NCBI GenBank assembly: GCA_016719755.1
Contig: JADJYM010000004.1
Location: 288,686-352,685 of the forward strand
Direction of reading: 5' to 3'
Source of the DNA: Novosphingobium sp.
Lineage (GTDB): Bacteria; Pseudomonadota; Alphaproteobacteria; Sphingomonadales; Sphingomonadaceae
Length of the DNA stretch: 64,000 nt
Positions 57,649-64,000 of this stretch are shown here, piece by piece (the stretch's first letter is position 1; each line of letters starts with the position of its first letter). The notes under the pieces are model-generated. The model saw only the letters and a list, made by a program, of their open reading frames with translations, did no database searches and was not told the origin of the DNA. The position numbers and the translations under genes are program-made.

Positions 57649-58172
57649 TCCGCATCTGCCTGCACGGCGCGGAAAGCACCGGCAAATCAGTGCTGGCGAG
57701 CAAGCTTGAGCGCGAGCTGGGCATTCCCTGGGTGCCCGAATATGGCCGCGCCTATGCCGAGACGCAGGGCACCGACTTCACCATGGCCGACCTGCTGGCG
57801 ATCGCGGCGGGGCAGGACGCGGCGATGCGCGCGGCAAGCAGCGACAGGCCCCCGCTGCTGCTGCTTGATACCGACCCGCTGATGACCGCCGCCTGGGCTG
57901 AGATGCTGTTCGGCCACGCGCCGGCGGAACTGTTCACGTACCCCAGGGCCGATCATTACCTGCTGTTCGATCCCGACGTGCCGTGGGTGGCGGATGGCAC
58001 CCGCTTTTTCGGCACAGACGAGGCGCGTGCCCGCTTTGCCGCGCTGGCAGAGGAGATGCTGGTGCGCGCAGGCGTGCCGTTCGAGCGCGTCTCCGGCAGC
58101 TGGGCCGAGCGCGAGGCGCGGGTCCGCGCGCTGCTGGGCAAGTGGATTGTCGGAGAAAGCCCTCCCCCTTGA
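57645..58172 (+). CDS. NadR-like ribosylnicotinamide kinase (AAA ATPase domain)
   Basis: 175 residues. Walker A is GAESTGKSVLASKLE near residues 7-21, and the NadR-type segment VPEYGRAYAE follows directly; TDPLMTAAWAEMLFG is the next block. This is only the kinase domain of NadR, without the adenylyltransferase and repressor domains. It would phosphorylate riboside brought in by PnuC, trapping it in the cell. GTG start overlaps the pnuC stop. The last codons (three Pro) form the left arm of a hairpin. Confidence 0.87.
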   Translation: MIRICLHGAESTGKSVLASKLERELGIPWVPEYGRAYAETQGTDFTMADLLAIAAGQDAAMRAASSDRPPLLLLDTDPLMTAAWAEMLFGHAPAELFTYPRADHYLLFDPDVPWVADGTRFFGTDEARARFAALAEEMLVRAGVPFERVSGSWAEREARVRALLGKWIVGESPPP

Positions 58173-58181
58173 GGGGGAGGG
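58160..58181. terminator. Bidirectional terminator-like hairpin between NadR-like and ubiG genes
   Basis: CCCTCCCCCT and AGGGGGAGGG form a perfect 10-base stem with a 2-base loop. It overlaps the last codons of the kinase gene and ends just before the ubiG stop. Short A and T tracts flank it on both sides. Confidence 0.65.
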
Positions 58182-58184
58182 GTT

Positions 58185-58907
58185 TCAGCCGCGCGTGACC
58201 GTGACGATGTAGTTGAGCGCCAGATCGTCCGAAAGATGCAGGCCCTGCGCCAGACCAAAGCCGATCCCGCGCGGGGTGCCCATCACCAGGCCCGCATTCT
58301 CCAGCAGGCCGCGCAGTTCGTCCGGCGTCACGAAATCGTCCCAGTGGTGGGTACCGCGCGGCACCATGCCGATCCGCTCTGCCGCCGCGACCATCAGCAG
58401 GCGCGATTTCGCGGTGCGGTTGGGAGTGGAGAGCACCATCAGCCCGCCCGGCGCCAGCCGGTCGGCCAGCGCGGCGACGAAAGCGGCCTTGTCGGCCACG
58501 TGCTCGATCACTTCCATCGAGCAGACGAGATCGAACTGGCCGATATCGAGCGCGCCGATCTCACCGCAATGATATTCAATGGACAGGCCGCTGCCCGCCG
58601 CGTGGGCGCTGGCCGCCGCGATGTTTTCCGCTGCCGCATCGACCCCGGTTACCGCCGCGCCCAGCCGGGCGAGGGGTTCGCACAGCAGCCCCGCCCCGCA
58701 CCCGGCATCGAGCGCGCGCTTGCCGGCCAGCGGCCTGAGTCCTCGCGAATCACCCTGCCAGTGCGCGTCGATCGCCTCGCGCAGAAAACCCAGCCGCACC
58801 GGGTTGAGCCGGTGGAGCATGGCCGATGAGCCCTTCGGGTCCCACCAGTCAGCCGCCAGAGCGCCGAAATGTGCCGCTTCCTCGCCACGAATTGTTGCAT
58901 TAGCCAT
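58185..58907 (-). CDS. ubiG: 3-demethylubiquinone/polyprenyl-catechol O-methyltransferase
   Basis: 240 residues. UbiG pattern: EAAHFGALAADWWDPKG (residues 9-25), LNPVRLGFL, SAM motif I DAGCGAGLLCEPLARLGA, CSMEVIEHV, and LSTPNRTAKSRLLMV. Does both O-methylation steps of ubiquinone synthesis with SAM. Normal length and start (ATG 58907). Divergent from lysC. Confidence 0.97.
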   Translation of the reverse strand: MANATIRGEEAAHFGALAADWWDPKGSSAMLHRLNPVRLGFLREAIDAHWQGDSRGLRPLAGKRALDAGCGAGLLCEPLARLGAAVTGVDAAAENIAAASAHAAGSGLSIEYHCGEIGALDIGQFDLVCSMEVIEHVADKAAFVAALADRLAPGGLMVLSTPNRTAKSRLLMVAAAERIGMVPRGTHHWDDFVTPDELRGLLENAGLVMGTPRGIGFGLAQGLHLSDDLALNYIVTVTRG

Positions 58908-58997
58908 AGGCCCTCCCTAACAGGACGCCCGCCCGGGCGGTAGGCTTCACTGCAGGCGCGCGGGCTGGTTGGGCACTGGTAACGGGAGCGAACGGCC

Positions 58998-60275
58998 TTG
59001 GGTCGCATCGTCATGAAATTCGGCGGCACCTCGATGGCGGGGTCGGAGCGGATCCGCCGCGTCGCCAATATCGTGGGCCGCCAGCAGGCAGCGGGCCATG
59101 AAGTGGCGGTGGTCGTCTCCGCCATGGCGGGCGAGACCGACCGGCTGGTCGGCTTCTGCCGCGAAGCCAACCCGCTGTACGATCCGGCCGAATACGACGT
59201 GGTCGTCGCTGCGGGCGAGCAGATCACCTCGGGCCTGCTGGCGATGACGCTGCAGGCGCTGGGCTGCCAGGCGCGGTCATGGCTGGGCTGGCAGCTGCCG
59301 GTCCGCACCGATGATGCCCATGCCAAGGCGCGGATCGAGACGATCGATTCCGATGCCCTGCTCGCCAGCATGGCGGCAGGCGAAATTGCCGTGATCCCGG
59401 GCTTCCAGGGCCTGTCTCCCGATGGCCGCGTGACCACGCTGGGCCGGGGCGGATCGGACACGTCCGCCGTTGCCGTGGCCGCCGCGATTGGCGCTGACCG
59501 CTGCGACATCTACACCGACGTGGACGGGGTCTACACCACCGACCCCCGGATCGTCGCCAAGGCCCGCAAGCTGAAGCAGGTCACCTATGAAGAGATGCTG
59601 GAACTTGCCAGCGTCGGCTCCAAGGTGCTGCAGACCCGCTCGGTCAGCCTCGCCATGAAGGAGGGCGTGCGGGTGCAGGTGCTCTCCAGCTTCATCGACG
59701 ATGACGCCACGCCCGCTGACGAAATCCCCGGCACCATGATCGTCTCGGACGAGGAACTTGCCGCGATTCAAAAGGACCAGGAAATGGAAAGCCAGCTGAT
59801 CACCGGCATCGCCGCCGACAAGAACGAGGCCAAGATCATCCTGACCCGCGTGCCCGACCGTCCGGGCGCGGTGGCGACGATCTTCGGTCCGCTGGCCGCA
59901 GCCAATATCAACGTCGACATGATCATCCAGAACGTCGGCCGCGACAAGGGCGAGACCGACGTGACCTTTACCGTGCCGTCCGCCGACCTGCTGCGCGCCC
60001 AGACCCTGCTGGAAGCGCAGAAGGAGGCGATCGGCTTCAACCGGATCATCACCGATCCCAAGGTTGCCAAGATCAGCGTCGTTGGCGTCGGCATGCGCAG
60101 CCATGCGGGGATCGCCGCCACCATGTTCCGAGCGATGGCCGACCGGGGCATCAACATCCAGGCGATCTCCACCAGCGAAATCAAGATTTCGGTGCTGATC
60201 GACGAGGACGAGACCGAACTCGCCGTGCGCGTGCTCCACACCGCCTACGGGCTGGACGCGGTGGAAGCGGCCTGA
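58998..60275 (+). CDS. lysC: Aspartate kinase
   Basis: 425 residues. The kinase domain opens with IVMKFGGTSMAG (residues 4-15); TTLGRGGSDTSAVA and DIYTDVDGVYTTDPR are the nucleotide and aspartate sites. Two ACT domains follow (RVPDRPGAVATIFGPLAAANINVDM and VGVGMRSHAGIAATMFRAM), the site of Lys/Thr feedback. Phosphorylates aspartate as the first step to Lys, Met, Thr and diaminopimelate. TTG start at 58998 gives the family N-terminus. Confidence 0.97.
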   Translation: MGRIVMKFGGTSMAGSERIRRVANIVGRQQAAGHEVAVVVSAMAGETDRLVGFCREANPLYDPAEYDVVVAAGEQITSGLLAMTLQALGCQARSWLGWQLPVRTDDAHAKARIETIDSDALLASMAAGEIAVIPGFQGLSPDGRVTTLGRGGSDTSAVAVAAAIGADRCDIYTDVDGVYTTDPRIVAKARKLKQVTYEEMLELASVGSKVLQTRSVSLAMKEGVRVQVLSSFIDDDATPADEIPGTMIVSDEELAAIQKDQEMESQLITGIAADKNEAKIILTRVPDRPGAVATIFGPLAAANINVDMIIQNVGRDKGETDVTFTVPSADLLRAQTLLEAQKEAIGFNRIITDPKVAKISVVGVGMRSHAGIAATMFRAMADRGINIQAISTSEIKISVLIDEDETELAVRVLHTAYGLDAVEAA

Positions 60276-60287
60276 CCCCTAAACAAA

Positions 60288-60317
60288 ACCCCGCCCCGGC
60301 GCGAACCGGAGCGGGGT
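60288..60317 (-). terminator. Bidirectional terminator between lysC and katG
   Basis: ACCCCGCCCCGG and CCGGAGCGGGGT form a 12-base stem with one mismatch and a 6-base loop. On the minus strand it is followed by TTTTGTTT, so it best terminates katG. The lysC side has a weaker T tract. Confidence 0.85.
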
Positions 60318-60339
60318 CTGTGTCAGCCCGGTGCCGACC

Positions 60340-62538
<2,199 letters not shown>

Positions 62539-62688
62539 TTACACCTTTTATTCGGCAAAACCGATTGAATTGTTTTCCATGATCGGAATTGGCGATTTTA
62601 TCCCGCTACCACCCGACACCCTTTGGGCTAGGCGACCGGCCCTGCCTTGCCTATAGGCCCGGACGTTACGACAACCGGGGGGAACCAC

Positions 62689-63687
62689 GTGTACGACAAG
62701 ACCAGCGCGCTGATGCAGCGCGGCCGCGAATTCCTTGGTACCGATCACGCGATCCTGTGCGGGGCAATGAGCTGGGTGTCGGAGCGCAATCTGGTTTCCG
62801 CGATCTCCAACGCCGGGGCCTTTGGCGTGATCGCCTGCGGGGCGATGACCCCTGAACTGCTGGATGCCGAGATCGCCGCGACGAAATCGCTGACCGCGAA
62901 GCCGTTTGGCGTCAACCTGATCACCATGCACCCGATGCTGTTCGATCTGATCGCGGTCTGCGCGAAGCACGGGGTCGGCCATGTCGTGCTGGCTGGCGGC
63001 ATCCCGCCCAAGGGCAGCGTCGAGGCGATCAAGGCGTTCGGCGCCAAGGTGCTGGTCTTCGCCCCCACGCTTGCGCTGGCGAAAAAGCTGCTGCGCTCTG
63101 GCGCCGACGCGCTGGTGATCGAAGGCAGCGAGGCAGGCGGGCACATCGGCCCGGTGGCGACCAGCGTGCTCGCCCAGGAATTCCTGCCCGCCCTGGCCCA
63201 GGACCACGTGGTCTTCGTGGCCGGCGGGATCGGCCGGGGCGAGATGATCGCCGCCTATCTGGAAATGGGCGCGAGCGGCGTGCAGCTTGGCACCCGCTTT
63301 GCCTGCGCGACCGAAAGCATCGCCCACCCCAATTTCAAGAAGGCCTTCTTCCGCGCCAATGCCCGCGATGCCGTGGCCTCGGTCCAGGTCGATCCGCGCC
63401 TGCCGGTGATCCCGGTCCGCGCCCTGAAGAACAAGGGCACCGAGGAGTTCACCGCCAAGCAGCGCGAGGTTGCGCAAGCGCTGGACGAGGGCAGGATCGA
63501 AATGGGCGAGGCGCAGCTGCAGATCGAGCACTACTGGGCCGGCGCGCTGCGCCGCGCGGTGATCGACGGCGATGTCGAAAACGGTTCGCTGATGGCGGGC
63601 CAGTCGGTCGGCATGGTGAGCAGCGAACAGCCGGTGGCGGAAATCGTCGCCGAACTGCTGAGCCAGTGCGAGGATGCGCTTGCCTGA
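62689..63687 (+). CDS. Nitronate monooxygenase family protein
   Basis: 332 residues of the FMN-binding NMO/2-nitropropane dioxygenase family: MSWVSERNLVSAISNAGAFGVIACGAM, GVNLITMHP, EGSEAGGHIGPVATSVL and AGGIGRGEMIAAYLEMGASGVQLGTRF (split at about residue 200). GTG at 62689 has GGGGGGAA upstream and gives a normal start. It is intact, unlike the relative at 35709-36685, and of a different subgroup. Function may be nitronate oxidation or an unassigned flavoenzyme step. Confidence 0.88.
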   Translation: MYDKTSALMQRGREFLGTDHAILCGAMSWVSERNLVSAISNAGAFGVIACGAMTPELLDAEIAATKSLTAKPFGVNLITMHPMLFDLIAVCAKHGVGHVVLAGGIPPKGSVEAIKAFGAKVLVFAPTLALAKKLLRSGADALVIEGSEAGGHIGPVATSVLAQEFLPALAQDHVVFVAGGIGRGEMIAAYLEMGASGVQLGTRFACATESIAHPNFKKAFFRANARDAVASVQVDPRLPVIPVRALKNKGTEEFTAKQREVAQALDEGRIEMGEAQLQIEHYWAGALRRAVIDGDVENGSLMAGQSVGMVSSEQPVAEIVAELLSQCEDALA

Positions 63688-63704
63688 TTGGTGCGGCGTA
63701 CCTG

Positions 63705-63759
63705 CCGGCCTGTCCTAAGCCAAACCGACAAGAGTCATGTGTTTGCAAGGACAGGCCGG
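63705..63759. repeat. 12-base perfect inverted repeat
   Basis: CCGGCCTGTCCT (63705-63716) and AGGACAGGCCGG (63748-63759) with a 31-base loop. A third partial copy GGCCTGTCC follows at 63762-63770, so two alternative hairpins are possible. It lies 17 bases after the nitronate monooxygenase stop. It could be part of a terminator or structured RNA; there is no T-run directly after it. Confidence 0.6.
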
Positions 63760-63796
63760 ATGGCCTGTCCGCACTGCCGTCAGGCGGACAAAAAAG

Positions 63797-63821
63797 GGGC
63801 CGGAGCGGCTGGCTCCGGCCC
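63797..63821 (-). terminator. Rho-independent terminator of the amt gene
   Basis: GGGCCGGAGC and GCTCCGGCCC form a perfect 10-base stem with a 5-base loop. Read on the minus strand it is followed by CTTTTTTG, so it terminates leftward transcription from the ammonium transporter gene at the right edge. Confidence 0.9.
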
Positions 63822-63916
63822 ATTGAGTTGATGTTCGCAGGAGGAACATTGGGAGGCGGGATCGGGGAGGAGGAGAGGGAGGAGCCCCGACCCCGCCAAG
63901 CTTGAAGGAAAGCGCT

Positions 63917-64000
63917 TTAGTAGTTGTAGGCGCGCTCTCCGTGTTCGCCGAGGTCGAGGCCTTCGCGTTCGACTTCCGGGCTGACCCTGAGGCCGGTGAC
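63917..64000 (-). CDS. amt: Ammonium transporter, C-terminal end
   Basis: The last 27 codons and stop of a leftward gene entering from the right edge. The end reads GLRVSPEVEREGLDLGEHGE followed by RAYNY, the characteristic cytosolic C-terminal tail of Amt/AmtB ammonium channels. The tail interacts with the GlnK protein in known systems. No more of the gene is in the window. Confidence 0.85.
   Translation of the reverse strand, partial: VTGLRVSPEVEREGLDLGEHGERAYNY

Noticed and set aside
63907-63920. GGAAAGCGCTTTAG resembles the LacI-type box
   Set aside because: It overlaps the amt stop codon at a gene 3' end, away from any promoter, and matches only the core.

Overview
The window is 64 kb of GC-rich DNA from an alphaproteobacterium, most likely a sphingomonad (Novosphingobium/Sphingobium type). 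The evidence is three large TonB-dependent receptors beside exported esterases, a tetrahydrofolate-dependent aromatic O-demethylase with C1-folate genes, and housekeeping genes (rpmI-rplT, pheST, aroC, ubiG, lysC, katG) of alphaproteobacterial type. No insertion sequence, integrase, tRNA, rRNA or CRISPR array was recognised.

Positions 1-48.4 kb form a dense catabolic island. From the left: the start of a TRAP transporter gene; two MarR regulators and a PobR-like AraC regulator; P450, FAD monooxygenase, LacI regulator and second P450 (2.4-7.6 kb); two MFS transporters (7.7-10.2 kb); receptor, di-haem protein and OmpA-like protein (10.2-14.7 kb); a leftward aldehyde dehydrogenase, DUF3237 and MmgE/PrpD set (14.8-18.2 kb); a leftward CapA, DMT transporter, receptor and tannase set (18.2-24.6 kb); a small exported hydrolase, then a leftward receptor, CocE-type hydrolase and double alpha/beta-hydrolase set (24.9-33.1 kb); a rightward acyl-CoA dehydrogenase pair, frameshifted nitronate monooxygenase and SDR set (33.4-37.5 kb); acyl-CoA synthetase divergent from aldehyde dehydrogenase, amidohydrolase, alpha/beta hydrolase and TauD (38.2-44.0 kb); and purU divergent from the LigM/DesA-type O-demethylase and metF (45.1-48.4 kb). 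Read together, the genes suggest import of an esterified, methoxylated aromatic or polyketide-like compound, ester cleavage outside the cytoplasm, oxidation, CoA activation, side-chain shortening, and O-demethylation with the methyl group passed to folate. The substrate is unknown.

The strongest unexplained signal is regulatory. Three recurrent dyads sit in the promoters of these operons: a LacI-type 14-mer close to TGCAAGCGCTTGCA, a dyad of the form TTGCTnTTCnGAAnAGCAA, and a dyad around GTGGAATAATTCAACTAT. One copy of each lies beside a matching regulator gene in the window, which suggests that the island is one regulon with layered LacI/MarR control.

Positions 48.5-64 kb are mostly housekeeping: rpmI-rplT, two tandem AraC paralogues, pheS-pheT, aroC, a small-protein/pnuC/NadR-like kinase operon, ubiG, lysC, katG, a nitronate monooxygenase, and the 3' end of an ammonium transporter gene.

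Two sequence-quality problems matter. Positions 43988-44713 are a homopolymer-rich block that does not look biological and begins and ends at the stop codons of two convergent genes. The nitronate monooxygenase at 35.7 kb carries a one-base deletion that may be a sequencing error.
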